64,000 bases of DNA from positions 4,154,001-4,218,000 of the forward strand of contig NZ_CP025085.1 of the NCBI RefSeq assembly GCF_002847015.1, read 5' to 3'. Each line of letters opens with the position of its first letter. The first letter of the stretch is position 1. Shown here piece after piece: positions 1-8,661 of this stretch. The position numbers and the translations under genes are program-made. Source of the DNA: Prodigiosinella confusarubida. GTDB taxonomy: Bacteria; Pseudomonadota; Gammaproteobacteria; Enterobacterales; Enterobacteriaceae. A model generated the notes under the pieces. It was not told the origin of the DNA, did no database searches, and saw nothing but the letters and a program-made list of their open reading frames with translations.

Positions 1-1028
1 CAGACGCCATGGACACCGAACACATCACACGGATCATCGACACGTAACCATCTCTTCAATACCGTTACGCCCCACAGACCAGCGAAACCTCCAGCCAGAC
101 CGATAATCATTGCACCGCCGATACCAACAGTACCTGCAGCAGGCGTGATAGCCACCAGACCGGCGATACAACCAGAGCAAGCGCCCAGCAAAGAAGGTTT
201 GCCTCGAGCGACCCACTCACCAAACACCCATGCCAGAATAGCGGCCGCTGTTGCAATCACAGTGGTCAAGAATGCCAGTGCAGCGATATTGTTGGCACCG
301 CTGGCCGAACCGGCGTTAAAACCAAACCAACCAATGTACAAAATAGCGCAACCGATACATACCATTGGCAAGTTGTGTGGTTTAAATGCTTCTTTACCAA
401 ATCCAACACGTTTACCCAACAACAATGCGCCAACCAGGCCAGCAACAGCAGAATTAATATGCACCACCGTACCACCGGCAAAATCCAGTGCACCATCAGC
501 CGCCAGATAACCACCACCCCAGACCATATGTGTCATCGGCAGGTAAGACAACGTGAACCAAATCGCAACGAAAATCAGCACAGCAGAGAAACGGATACGT
601 TCTGCAATCGCACCAATAACCAGACCAACAGTAATACAGGCAAACGAAGCCTGGTAAGCGACGTGAATAAACTGGTAGAACGTCCCGCTCTGCGAGTTAA
701 TATTAATGCCATTCAGCATAAAGTTAGTCAGACTACCGAAAAACGCATTGCCGGAACTAAATGCAATACTATATCCATAAACTACCCACAGGATACAAAC
801 TAAAGCAAACGACACCATGACTTGAGTCAGCATGGATAACACGTTTTTAGAACGGTTTAAACCACCGTAAAACAATGCAATACCAGGTATAGTCATGAAA
901 AGTACCAGAGCGGTACAGATCATCATAAAAGCGTTATCCGCTTTATCAATAGCAACTGTATCTGCCATCGCCCATGTGGGGAGCATGGCTGCCACACCGA
1001 GGCTCAACGAGAAAGAAAGTTTCTTCAT
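1..1028 (-). CDS. amtB: Ammonium transporter AmtB, 3' end beyond the window
   Basis: Inner-membrane trimeric ammonium channel. I translated it by hand from an ATG at 1026-1028. It is open for 342 codons without a stop and runs off the left edge, so the C-terminal part is missing here. The N-terminus is a signal peptide (MKKLSFSLSLGVAAML..TWAMA), followed by the Amt-family hydrophobic segments, including the GIALFYGGL motif near residue 50 and SAVAGLVGALLGKR further on. It lies 41 bases downstream of glnK on the same strand, the classic glnK-amtB operon, so it should share the sigma-54/NtrC promoter in front of glnK. GlnK blocks the channel when nitrogen is plentiful. Nothing odd was seen in the part present. 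Confidence 0.96.
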   Translation of the reverse strand, partial: MKKLSFSLSLGVAAMLPTWAMADTVAIDKADNAFMMICTALVLFMTIPGIALFYGGLNRSKNVLSMLTQVMVSFALVCILWVVYGYSIAFSSGNAFFGSLTNFMLNGININSQSGTFYQFIHVAYQASFACITVGLVIGAIAERIRFSAVLIFVAIWFTLSYLPMTHMVWGGGYLAADGALDFAGGTVVHINSAVAGLVGALLLGKRVGFGKEAFKPHNLPMVCIGCAILYIGWFGFNAGSASGANNIAALAFLTTVIATAAAILAWVFGEWVARGKPSLLGACSGCIAGLVAITPAAGTVGIGGAMIIGLAGGFAGLWGVTVLKRWLRVDDPCDVFGVHGV

Positions 1029-1069
1029 TTTTCACTCATCCCTATTCATAAAACCAAATCAGGTAGTTG

Positions 1070-1408
1070 TTATAGTGCGGCTTCGTCAGTTTCGCCGGTA
1101 CGGATGCGGATAACACGCTGTAATTCAGCGACGAAAATCTTACCGTCGCCAATTTTTCCGGTATAAGCCGCTTTACTGATCACATCAATGACCTCATCAA
1201 GCTGATCGTCAGCAATAGCAATATCGATTTTCACTTTCGGTAAAAAGTTAACACTGTACTCTGCACCACGATACAGCTCCGCATGCCCTTTTTGACGTCC
1301 GAACCCTTTCACCTCAGTGACGGTAAGCCCCTGGATGCCCACAGAAGATAAAGCCTCACGTACATCTTCCAGCTTGAACGGTTTAATCACTACAGTAACC
1401 AGTTTCAT
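1070..1408 (-). CDS. glnK: Nitrogen regulatory PII protein GlnK
   Basis: 112-residue PII signal protein that binds ATP/ADP and 2-oxoglutarate and plugs AmtB. The start is the ATG at 1406-1408 (MKLVTVVIKPFKLEDVREAL). A longer reading from 1474 would run into the promoter and lacks PII similarity, while AGGGAGATGAGG lies just before the chosen ATG. Tyr51, the uridylylation site in the T-loop, is present (RGAEYSVNF), as is the C-terminal IRIRTGETDEAAL. It is first in the operon with amtB. A sigma-54 promoter lies about 70 bases upstream, so expression is expected under nitrogen limitation through NtrC. Confidence 0.97.
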   Translation of the reverse strand: MKLVTVVIKPFKLEDVREALSSVGIQGLTVTEVKGFGRQKGHAELYRGAEYSVNFLPKVKIDIAIADDQLDEVIDVISKAAYTGKIGDGKIFVAELQRVIRIRTGETDEAAL

Positions 1409-1477
1409 CCTCATCTCCCTAACCATTAAGTCCAGGCCTTCGCCCGTCACTATCAAATGTGTATACGCCATCAATAA

Positions 1478-1493
1478 AGCAAATGGTGTGCCA
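1478..1493 (-). promoter_or_regulatory. Sigma-54 promoter of glnK-amtB
   Basis: On the minus strand the sequence reads TGGCACACCATTTGCT, a match to the -24/-12 consensus TGGCAC-N5-TTGCW with exact spacing. It lies about 70 bases upstream of the glnK start. Transcription would begin near 1466. Confidence 0.9.
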
Positions 1494-1601
1494 TAAAATG
1501 ATTTATCTTAATCAAAGCGGTAAAACATGACAGGCTCACGTTAACAAACAGATGATGGTTTATAATATGAGCACTAGAGAAGAATATAGTACATTTCGGT
1601 A

Positions 1602-1616
1602 GCACTATTTTAGTGC
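1602..1616 (-). promoter_or_regulatory. Probable NtrC-binding site upstream of glnK
   Basis: GCACTATTTTAGTGC is a dyad resembling the NtrC enhancer consensus GCAC..N..GTGC, about 110 bases upstream of the sigma-54 promoter, a usual enhancer distance. Further AGTGCA half-sites follow near 1631-1637 and may form a second, weaker site. The interval 1409-1711 holds no gene. Confidence 0.65.
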
Positions 1617-1711
1617 AATACGCTTAATTGCAGTGCATCTTAAGGAGGCAAAAAAGAAACAGCTGCTAATTTATGGTGCGTGCCTTTGCACTGAAGAAAT
1701 ACTACAGGGAC

Positions 1712-3496
1712 TCAAGAGAGCTCGGTAATAGTCTCATGTCGTTCCGTGGCTGTGAGCTCTTTTCCCGCCAATTGCAGTTGATACATTTGATAATAGCGGC
1801 CCTGAAGGGTAAGTAACTGTTCATGTGTACCCTGCTCCGCCATCTTTCCATGATGGAGCACCAGGATGCTATCTGCATCTACAATGGTCGATAGCCGATG
1901 TGCAATCACAATCAGTGTGATTTGTTCGCGGATAAGCTTTAGTGCCTGTTGAACAGCCTGCTCCGTCCCGGAATCAATATTAGCCGTGGCTTCATCAAGG
2001 ATCAGGATCTTTGGCGCTTGCACCAACACTCGGGCTAACGCCAATAACTGTTTCTGTCCCACAGAAAGGTTATTGCCCTGCTCTCCAATACGACTATGAA
2101 TACCTTCCGGCATTCGGCGAACCAGTTCGGCAAGCTGAACAGCTTCCAGTGCTGCCCAGACTTTTTCTTCACTGATAGCACGTCCTAATGCCACGTTAGC
2201 GTACATTGAATCCGCCAACACCACCGGATCCTGCTGTACCATAGCCACATTATGGCGCAAAACCTGATGAGACAGTGTTGACAATGGTCGGCCGTCAAGA
2301 CGAATCTCCCCACTATCAAGCGGGTAATATCCCATCAGCAAATTTGCCAATGTACTTTTACCGCTACCAGTATGCCCGACCAATGCAACAAAGCCGCGTT
2401 CGGGTACGGTAAAAGATATATGTTGTAATACCGGTTTCCCTGCATGGTAGGAAAATGTGACATCATCAATATCAATACGCCCGCTGGTGAGCATCTGTTG
2501 ATCGCTACCGTACTGCTGCTGAGCACCATCCATCAGTTCAAAAATTCGCTCACCCGCCACTACAGCCTGCTGCAACATAGATTGTTGCGTCGTCAGTTCT
2601 ATCAATGGTTCATTCAAACGCCCCAGATAGTTAACAAAAGCATACAGAACCCCGACGCCAACAGAGCCGATGGAACTGAAACCAAACTGGATCAATAGAC
2701 CACATAGCACCAGCGCTGAAAACAGGCTCATCAGTGGACGCAACAAAAAGCCGTTCAACCTCAGTGTTTGCACACGTGTCTGATAATGTAACTGACTTGC
2801 AGCATTCAGCTTTTCACCGAAACGGATTTGCTGACGGAATTGCTGGATGACATTCATACCATTAATAACTTCATTAAAGCCGTCATTAATATCCGCCAGA
2901 TAGCTGCGCATCCGACGAACGATCGGCGTGCTGTAGCGTTGATAAATTATCATCACAATGATAACTGCCGGGAAAATAGCTAAAACCACTAAAGCCATAC
3001 GCCAATCCAGACTGAACATTGCCACCAGCATTGCACCAATCAAAGCAGCACTGCGTAATACGGTGGAAACCACCATCACATAAAGATCTTTTACCACTTC
3101 AGTATCATTGGTGACACGGGAAATCAGTTGCCCAACAGGTTGTGTATCAAATGTAGACAGCGGCTGGCGCAACGCAGCATCCATAACATCAATTCGCAAC
3201 TGCTGCACCACGCCAACCGAAACACGGTTGAACACGATGGCCTGAAAATAGTGCAATGTTGCAGCCAACACCTGCAAAAGCACATAAGCCACGGTCAAGC
3301 CCGTGACTATCAACAGCGGGAACTTCCCTTTCGCTACCAGTTGGTCAATGAAATAACTGACTAATGCTGGTCCGGTGACTTCAGCCGCAGCAGCAATCCA
3401 TAACATCAACACACCTTGCGCTAGTGGCTTACGCCATGGAGAACCATACGCAAGCAACCGTTTCAGCGTCGGCCATAATGGATGGGAATTATCCAT
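1712..3496 (-). CDS. mdlB: ABC exporter subunit MdlB (SmdB-like)
   Basis: 594-residue half-transporter fused to an ATPase domain; it probably works as a heterodimer with MdlA in the inner membrane. The substrate is not firmly known. Six membrane helices fill about residues 25-310. The nucleotide-binding domain follows with Walker [10 protein letters not shown] near residue 380, signature LSVGQKQ and Walker [10 protein letters not shown]. The start is the ATG at 3494-3496 ([18 protein letters not shown]), preceded by GGGGAAAAG; the 40 residues upstream are inside mdlA and unlike the family. It overlaps the mdlA stop by 8 bases, which implies translational coupling. Length matches E. coli MdlB (593). 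Confidence 0.95.
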   Translation of the reverse strand: MDNSHPLWPTLKRLLAYGSPWRKPLAQGVLMLWIAAAAEVTGPALVSYFIDQLVAKGKFPLLIVTGLTVAYVLLQVLAATLHYFQAIVFNRVSVGVVQQLRIDVMDAALRQPLSTFDTQPVGQLISRVTNDTEVVKDLYVMVVSTVLRSAALIGAMLVAMFSLDWRMALVVLAIFPAVIIVMIIYQRYSTPIVRRMRSYLADINDGFNEVINGMNVIQQFRQQIRFGEKLNAASQLHYQTRVQTLRLNGFLLRPLMSLFSALVLCGLLIQFGFSSIGSVGVGVLYAFVNYLGRLNEPLIELTTQQSMLQQAVVAGERIFELMDGAQQQYGSDQQMLTSGRIDIDDVTFSYHAGKPVLQHISFTVPERGFVALVGHTGSGKSTLANLLMGYYPLDSGEIRLDGRPLSTLSHQVLRHNVAMVQQDPVVLADSMYANVALGRAISEEKVWAALEAVQLAELVRRMPEGIHSRIGEQGNNLSVGQKQLLALARVLVQAPKILILDEATANIDSGTEQAVQQALKLIREQITLIVIAHRLSTIVDADSILVLHHGKMAEQGTHEQLLTLQGRYYQMYQLQLAGKELTATERHETITELS

Positions 3497-5258
3497 CTTT
3501 CTTTTCCCCATCAACAGGTAAGTCGTCCAACGCCGCTTCCAATTGCTGATAACGATACATATCCCGATACCAACCTGCCTGCTGTGATAGCGCCTGATGA
3601 TTTCCTCGTTGCACAATACTTCCCTGCTGAAGAACTAAAATTTCATCGGCATTGGTCAATGCTGAAAGCCGATGAGCACTGATAATTAACGTTCGTTTTT
3701 CACCCCACTGGCGAAGGTTGTGCAAAATGCGATGCTCAGTACGACCATCAACAGCTGACAACGCATCATCCAGCACCAATATCTCAGCTTTTAGCAACAA
3801 GGCACGGGCGATGGCAATACGCTGCTTTTGCCCCCCAGACAACATCACCCCCTTGTCTCCGACTTCAGTCTGATATCCTTGAGGTAAACGTAAAATATCG
3901 TCATGTACACTGGCTAACCGAGCTGCCTCTTCGATTTGCTGCTGAGTAGCATCCGGTCTTCCCAATGCAATATTATTCGCGACTGTATCAGAGAACAGAA
4001 AGGGCGTTTGTCCGACAACAGCAAAGCGATGACGCAAGTCATCCAGCGATATCTGACGCAATGGCGTCTGGTGATAATGAATTTCGCCCTGCTCAACATC
4101 GAAATAACGCAAAAGTAACGACAGTAAGGTACTTTTCCCTGAACCGGTCTGACCACATAATCCCAGAACATCGCCTGGTTTCAAGGTAAAACTAACGTGG
4201 TTAAGCACCGATTGAGTATGGTCGGGATAATGGAATGATTGAATATCCACCACCAAGGTTCCTGCGCTTGCGGGAAGTGAGCAGTTACCATCTGCAACAA
4301 CCGGCTCCTCCGCGAGTAACTGTCGTATACGACTGTACGCTGCGCTACCTCGCTCAACGATATTGAACATCCAGGCCAGTGCCAACATCGGCCAAATCAT
4401 CAGTCCTAAATACATCACAAAGCTGGTTAATAGCCCCAGCGTCAACGAACCATTAATCACGAGCCAACTCCCCCCACCGATAGCCAGCAAGTTTGAAAAA
4501 CCAACCGCAATATAAATAGTGGGGTCAAAGCGGGCATCAACGCGGGCAACATGGATATTTTTTTCCCCCGCATCCGCAGCAACCAGAGCAAAGCGATGTG
4601 ACTGATAATCTTCCAGACCAAAAGCTTTAATCATTCGGATACTGGTCAGGCTTTCCTGCGTTTGATCGTTCAATGAGGAGAACGCCGCCTGCGCCGCTCT
4701 AAAACGCTGGTGGAGCTGCGTACCATAATACTTGATTACCATTGCCATTACCGGCATTGGTACTAATGCCAATAACGTCAGTTGCCAACTGATCTGAGTA
4801 CACATTACAACCAGAACTGCACATCCCATCACCAGTGAATCAACCAGCATCAAGACACCTTCACCCGCAGCAAACACTACACGATCCACATCATTGGTGG
4901 CGCGGGCAATCAAATCACCCGTACGGTGATGCAAATAAAAAGCGGGATTCTGGCGACTTAACTGGCAATAAAAATCTTTGCGCAGTTCTACCGCTAACTG
5001 GTAGGACGCACTAAACAACAACACGCTCCATAAGTACCGGAGCAGGTAAATAACAATTGCCGTAAGCAGAAGAATACCAATCCACCGAGTGATAGCTGCA
5101 GCAGACATGGTATTTTGAGTAACGCCATCAACAATAATTCCAACTACTTTAGGTGGCAATAATTGCAGAATGGCAATAATGATTAACAGTATTACCGCGC
5201 TCAAATATCGTTTCCATTCGCGGCGAAAATACCATCCAAGTTGAGTAAAAAGTCTCAC
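3489..5258 (-). CDS. mdlA: ABC exporter subunit MdlA (SmdA-like)
   Basis: 589-residue ABC exporter half, near the 590 residues of E. coli MdlA and alike along its length ([19 protein letters not shown]...). The membrane domain covers about residues 15-300. The ATPase domain has Walker [10 protein letters not shown] near residue 368, signature LSGGQKQ and Walker [13 protein letters not shown]; the D after Walker B, where MdlB has E, fits an asymmetric heterodimer with one weakened ATP site. It is the first gene of the mdlA-mdlB pair and lies downstream of decR on the same strand with an 83-base gap. Confidence 0.95.
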   Translation of the reverse strand: MRLFTQLGWYFRREWKRYLSAVILLIIIAILQLLPPKVVGIIVDGVTQNTMSAAAITRWIGILLLTAIVIYLLRYLWSVLLFSASYQLAVELRKDFYCQLSRQNPAFYLHHRTGDLIARATNDVDRVVFAAGEGVLMLVDSLVMGCAVLVVMCTQISWQLTLLALVPMPVMAMVIKYYGTQLHQRFRAAQAAFSSLNDQTQESLTSIRMIKAFGLEDYQSHRFALVAADAGEKNIHVARVDARFDPTIYIAVGFSNLLAIGGGSWLVINGSLTLGLLTSFVMYLGLMIWPMLALAWMFNIVERGSAAYSRIRQLLAEEPVVADGNCSLPASAGTLVVDIQSFHYPDHTQSVLNHVSFTLKPGDVLGLCGQTGSGKSTLLSLLLRYFDVEQGEIHYHQTPLRQISLDDLRHRFAVVGQTPFLFSDTVANNIALGRPDATQQQIEEAARLASVHDDILRLPQGYQTEVGDKGVMLSGGQKQRIAIARALLLKAEILVLDDALSAVDGRTEHRILHNLRQWGEKRTLIISAHRLSALTNADEILVLQQGSIVQRGNHQALSQQAGWYRDMYRYQQLEAALDDLPVDGEKKDG

Positions 5259-5341
5259 GCAGTCTTAATTCCAGTTGCTAAGCAAGCGTCGTTGTTATAC
5301 TGAACAGAAATATTATACATAAAGCTGATAACTGATAGATT

Positions 5342-5803
5342 TTATATTTGAAGCGGCAAAGCGGTAGTATGTTTTATACGTTCCATGGCAAAACTGGAAG
5401 TTACATCCACCAGACCGGGAATACCATTAACCAGCCGCTTGTAAAAATTATCATAGCTCTTCATATCAGCTACCTGAACCTGCATCAGATAATCATACTC
5501 GCCAGCCATTCTGTAAAATGCCAAAACTTCTGGCATATCCGAAACAAAACTGGCGAACTCACGATACCAGGAACTGTTATGCTGCTGAGTTTTCAGCAAG
5601 ACAAATGCCGTCAACACCAATCCAAGTCGATCGCTATCCAGCAATGCCACACGCGCCCGGATGTACCCATCTTCATCAAGACGCTTAAGGCGTTTCCAGC
5701 AAGGTGTCGACGTCAGATTCACCGCATCTGCCAGCACTTGCAATGACAAGGTGCAGTCCTGTTGCAACAACGAGAGTAAAGTACGGTCAGTTTTATCTAA
5801 CAT
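5342..5803 (-). CDS. decR: Lrp/AsnC-family regulator DecR (YbaO)
   Basis: 153-residue transcription factor: N-terminal winged helix-turn-helix (residues 1-60, [24 protein letters not shown]) and C-terminal RAM/AsnC domain. Closely matches E. coli DecR (152 aa), which senses cysteine and activates a cysteine-detoxification operon. In Salmonella and Pantoea the homologue lies next to, and activates, an inducible cysteine desulfhydrase; the same arrangement is seen here, with the desulfhydrase gene divergent and starting at 5921. The 117-base shared region should hold both promoters. Regulation by cysteine is inferred from family and context. Confidence 0.93.
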   Translation of the reverse strand: MLDKTDRTLLSLLQQDCTLSLQVLADAVNLTSTPCWKRLKRLDEDGYIRARVALLDSDRLGLVLTAFVLLKTQQHNSSWYREFASFVSDMPEVLAFYRMAGEYDYLMQVQVADMKSYDNFYKRLVNGIPGLVDVTSSFAMERIKHTTALPLQI

Positions 5804-5813
5804 TCCGTCACCT

Positions 5814-5835
5814 AATAGAAAATATTTCTCCTATT
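5814..5835. promoter_or_regulatory. Candidate DecR/Lrp-type operator between decR and cdsH
   Basis: An AT-rich dyad AATAG...CTATT encloses AAAATATTTCT. It resembles the Lrp-family pattern YAGHAWATTWTDCTR and sits 11 bases before the decR start codon within the divergent promoter region. No other dyad of this type was seen between the two genes. The match is by eye. Confidence 0.42.
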
Positions 5836-5920
5836 TAGTACATATACAGTGAAAAAGGCAATCTTTTTTTCCTGAGTAACCGTTACGCTACTGCTATCGT
5901 TGCCAACAGAGTTTTTCATT

Positions 5921-6985
5921 ATGACCAACACCTGGATAAAAGAAGCCATCAGCACCATTGAAGCAGACTATCAACGTTCGGCAGATACCCATTTGATCCG
6001 TGTGACATTATCAAACTATCCCGGTATTTATTTTTATTTAAAAGATGAGAGCACCCATCCCAGCGGCAGCCTGAAACATCGGTTGGCTCGCTCACTGTTC
6101 CTCTACGGCTTAAGCAACGGCTGGATAAAAGAAAACACCCCGATCATTGAGGCATCTTCAGGCAGTACCGCTGTTTCAGAGGCCTATTTTGCCCGCCTGT
6201 TAGGGTTACCGTTTATTGCCGTCATGCCTGCATGTACCGCAAAACGCAAGGTGGAACAAATTGCGTTTTACGGTGGCAGTTGCCATTTTGTCGAACAGTC
6301 CAGACAGATTTACGCGGTTTCAGAACAACTCGCCCGAGACCTGAATGGTCATTACATGGACCAGTTCACCTATGCAGAACGGGCAACCGATTGGCGTGGT
6401 AACAATAACATCGCCGATAGCATTTACCGGCAAATGTCCCGTGAACCATTTCCAGTACCCGATTATCTGGTCATGAGCGCCGGCACTGGGGGTACCTCGG
6501 CCACATTAGGACGTTACATTCGCTACAAGGGACTGGATACACAACTGGTCGTCGTAGATCCGGAAAACTCGGTATTTTATGACTGTTATCAGCATAAAGA
6601 TCCCATGATTACCGGTCAGTATAGCAGCCGTATTGAAGGAATTGGTCGTCCACGTGCGGAGCCGTCGTTCATCCCAAGCGTTATTGATGAAATGATCAAA
6701 GTACCCGATGTTGCCAGCATTGCCACTATTTACTGGCTGGAAAGTATTCTGGGCCGCAAAGTCGGTCCGTCCACCGGAACCAATGTCTGGGGGATGTTAC
6801 AACTGGCTAAAAGAATGGTAGACGAAGGACGCGGGGGTTCTATCGTTACCCTACTGTGTGACAGTGGTGAGCGTTATCTGGATACCTACTACAACCCTTA
6901 CTGGGTAGCGGAGAACATCGGCGATATTGCACCTTATTTCCAACAATTAGCAGAAAAAACCAATGATGAATGCACACCGGTTTGA
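5921..6985 (+). CDS. cdsH: PLP-dependent cysteine desulfhydrase (CdsH/CcdA type)
   Basis: 354-residue fold-type II PLP enzyme of the cysteine synthase/cystathionine beta-synthase family. The PLP lysine is Lys52 in HPSGSLKHR. The substrate loop ASSGSTA lies near residue 80 and the phosphate-binding glycine loop [10 protein letters not shown] near 190. By position beside and divergent from decR it corresponds to the Salmonella cdsH/Pantoea ccdA cysteine desulfhydrase, which breaks cysteine into pyruvate, ammonia and sulfide. Start: the ATG at 5921 ([12 protein letters not shown]); a TTG at 5900 is in frame but has no ribosome site. Family and context support the role; sequence alone cannot exclude another beta-elimination or synthase activity. 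Confidence 0.82.
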   Translation: MTNTWIKEAISTIEADYQRSADTHLIRVTLSNYPGIYFYLKDESTHPSGSLKHRLARSLFLYGLSNGWIKENTPIIEASSGSTAVSEAYFARLLGLPFIAVMPACTAKRKVEQIAFYGGSCHFVEQSRQIYAVSEQLARDLNGHYMDQFTYAERATDWRGNNNIADSIYRQMSREPFPVPDYLVMSAGTGGTSATLGRYIRYKGLDTQLVVVDPENSVFYDCYQHKDPMITGQYSSRIEGIGRPRAEPSFIPSVIDEMIKVPDVASIATIYWLESILGRKVGPSTGTNVWGMLQLAKRMVDEGRGGSIVTLLCDSGERYLDTYYNPYWVAENIGDIAPYFQQLAEKTNDECTPV

Positions 6986-7113
6986 TCCCCTGGAATCCTT
7001 CGCTGAACAGCGGGAGATTTTTCAGGTACCATATCTTTTTCTATGATACGTGAAGTTATATGACCGATGTTATATAACAGCATGGAGACTCATCCCCGGT
7101 AAGGTGAATCAGA

Positions 7114-7809
7114 ATGAAAAGCGCAGTTGTTGTTTTTAGTGGTGGACAGGATTCCACGACCTGCCTGATACAGGCACTGAAGCAATATGATGAAGTCCAT
7201 TGCGTTACCTTCGACTATGGACAACGTCATCGAGCTGAAATTGAAGTAGCCAAAACGCTCGCACAACAACTGGGAACCAGATCGCATAAGGTGCTTGATG
7301 TCGGTTTACTTAATGAATTAGCCATAAGCAGCCTGACTCGTGACAACATTCCGGTACCTGAATTTGAAGCCGACCTTCAGGGACTTCCCAGTACTTTCGT
7401 TCCCGGACGTAATATTCTGTTTCTGACGCTAGCCTCAATTTATGCCTATCAAGTTGGTGCCGAAACCGTAATCACTGGTGTTTGTGAAACGGATTTTTCC
7501 GGCTACCCAGACTGCCGCGACGAATTTGTCAAAGCGCTTAATCAGGCCATTGCTCTCGGATTGGCCAAAGACATTCGTTTCGTAACACCTTTAATGTGGC
7601 TGAATAAGGCTGAAACCTGGGCCCTGGCCGATTACTACCATCAGTTGGATACGGTCAGAAATAATACTCTGACTTGTTACAACGGTATCAAAGGTGCAGG
7701 ATGCGGCCACTGTGCAGCCTGCCACTTACGCGCCAAAGGTCTGGAAGAATACCATCAGGATCCCGTTGGGGTCATGGCGTCACTGCGCCATAAGACAGGC
7801 TTGCAGTAA
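7114..7809 (+). CDS. queC: 7-cyano-7-deazaguanine synthase QueC
   Basis: 231 residues, the same length as E. coli QueC. It converts 7-carboxy-7-deazaguanine to preQ0 with ATP and ammonia, an early step of tRNA queuosine synthesis. The N-terminal PP-loop [10 protein letters not shown] (residues 8-17) binds ATP. The C-terminal zinc site is [16 protein letters not shown]. Queuosine enzymes QueA and Tgt are encoded about 40 kb away in this window. The 128-base region upstream shows no recognisable preQ1 riboswitch. Confidence 0.97.
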   Translation: MKSAVVVFSGGQDSTTCLIQALKQYDEVHCVTFDYGQRHRAEIEVAKTLAQQLGTRSHKVLDVGLLNELAISSLTRDNIPVPEFEADLQGLPSTFVPGRNILFLTLASIYAYQVGAETVITGVCETDFSGYPDCRDEFVKALNQAIALGLAKDIRFVTPLMWLNKAETWALADYYHQLDTVRNNTLTCYNGIKGAGCGHCAACHLRAKGLEEYHQDPVGVMASLRHKTGLQ

Positions 7810-7810
7810 T

Positions 7811-8043
7811 TATACAAAGACGATCAGACAATGATCACTGCCTAGTCTGAACACCGTCCTTTGATATGACTCTCATCTATTATCTGAGATGGTTATAATC
7901 TCAGGCACAATTCGGTCCATTCTCCGGAGAATGGACCGGACGAATATCCCCCAAACGTACTGCCTCAGGGACCCCAGGTAGCAAGCACTGTTTACGATGA
8001 AAATGCCAATATTATAGCCACGAACAGTGATACGGGTTTGTGT
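7811..8043 (-). pseudogene. fadM: Relic of fadM (ybaW) acyl-CoA thioesterase
   Basis: In E. coli, fadM lies between queC and ybaV on this strand. Here no ORF remains, but minus-strand translation from about 8040 gives QTRITVRGY..VNSACYLGSL..YVW, which parallels FadM QTQIKVRGY..VNNARYLEFL..ARW. After an internal gap the same frame gives RRMDRIVPEIITISD (FadM RRPAVLSDLLTITSQ). After a stop at 7875-7877, a second frame gives DHCLIVFV (FadM ADALITFV). The ATG is now ACA (8041-8043), and about 233 bases remain of the roughly 400 of an intact gene. So the gene is dead: start lost, internal deletions, stops. The comparison is from memory of FadM, by eye. Confidence 0.72.
7913..7938. repeat. Perfect 26-bp palindrome inside the fadM relic
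   Basis: CGGTCCATTCTCC is followed directly by its exact reverse complement, with no spacer. Beyond it, ATTCG on the left pairs with CGAAT on the right after a 2-base bulge. A second stem, CTGAGAT-N7-ATCTCAG, lies at 7884-7904. Neither is followed by a T-run, so a terminator is unlikely. The palindrome sits where the fadM relic has lost its central part. Confidence 0.9.
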
Positions 8044-8142
8044 TGTCTTACAATAGTCGTCTCAGGAAAGAACCTGTTCAATTGATACGCATGGCAAAGG
8101 TTCGCAGCCAGGTGAATCTGCCACACCAGGCCGCGAACAATA

Positions 8143-8520
8143 TCACAGTTTTAAACGAGACAGATTCCGTCCGACCAGCGCGGCACCAATCCCTGGAACC
8201 TCCTGGAGTTGTTCTATCTGGGTAAAAGGACCATTTTGCTCACGGTAGGTAACAATAGCTTGTGCTTTTTTCAAGCCGACCCCATTCATAATCGCCGCCA
8301 GTTGCTCTGCTGTTGCCGTATTGATATTTACCTCGTCTTCATCGCTGTCAGCTATGATTGCTTTTTCCAGTTTCTGTTTCGGTACAGACGATTTCATAAC
8401 CTCCGATGATTTTTCCAGTGCACCTTTCTGTTCAACCGTAGTGGCTTGTACCATTACCGTTAAACCAGACAATCCCATTCCAACAATCAGGCAAAGCGCT
8501 TTTATTCCTGACTTTTTCAT
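8143..8520 (-). CDS. ybaV: Periplasmic ComEA-like helix-hairpin-helix protein YbaV
   Basis: 125 residues with an N-terminal signal peptide (MKKSGIKALCLIVGMGLSGL..VQA), an acidic, low-complexity linker (residues 30-62), and a C-terminal ComEA-type double helix-hairpin-helix (VNINTATAEQLAAIMNGVGLKKAQAIV...LQEVPGIGAALVGRNL). ComEA proteins bind double-stranded DNA in the periplasm during natural transformation; the role in enterobacteria is not settled. It lies downstream of ppiD on the same strand. Confidence 0.93.
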   Translation of the reverse strand: MKKSGIKALCLIVGMGLSGLTVMVQATTVEQKGALEKSSEVMKSSVPKQKLEKAIIADSDEDEVNINTATAEQLAAIMNGVGLKKAQAIVTYREQNGPFTQIEQLQEVPGIGAALVGRNLSRLKL

Positions 8521-8602
8521 GCTGTTTCCTCCTTGTGTTTGACAGCATCATCACATTGCCGCAACGTCAGATAATCAGCAAACCTCAAAGTTAAAATGTG
8601 GA

Positions 8603-8624
8603 AAAGGCCGCGAAAGCGGCCTTT
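8603..8624 (-). terminator. Intrinsic terminator of ppiD
   Basis: AAAGGCCGC-TTTC-GCGGCCTTT stem-loop on the minus strand, ending in a short T-run, 38 bases after the ppiD stop. It separates ppiD from ybaV. Confidence 0.8.
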
Positions 8625-8661
8625 GTTTATTGCAGAGATTTGCAGATGTTTGCGAGGACGA

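Noticed and set aside
5900-5920. TTG start giving seven more residues for the cysteine desulfhydrase
   Set aside because: No ribosome-binding site in front of it and the extra residues do not look like the family; the ATG at 5921 is the better choice.
6986-7113. preQ1 riboswitch upstream of queC
   Set aside because: I found no preQ1-I or -II pattern. Only a tiny CGCTG/CAGCG hairpin and a GTTATA/TATAAC inverted repeat are present.
7913-7938. Palindrome as terminator of queC
   Set aside because: No T-run follows on either strand and it is over 100 bases from the queC stop.
8040-8225. 61-residue plus-strand ORF across the end of ybaV
   Set aside because: It has no recognisable features, overlaps the antisense of ybaV and begins in the fadM relic.
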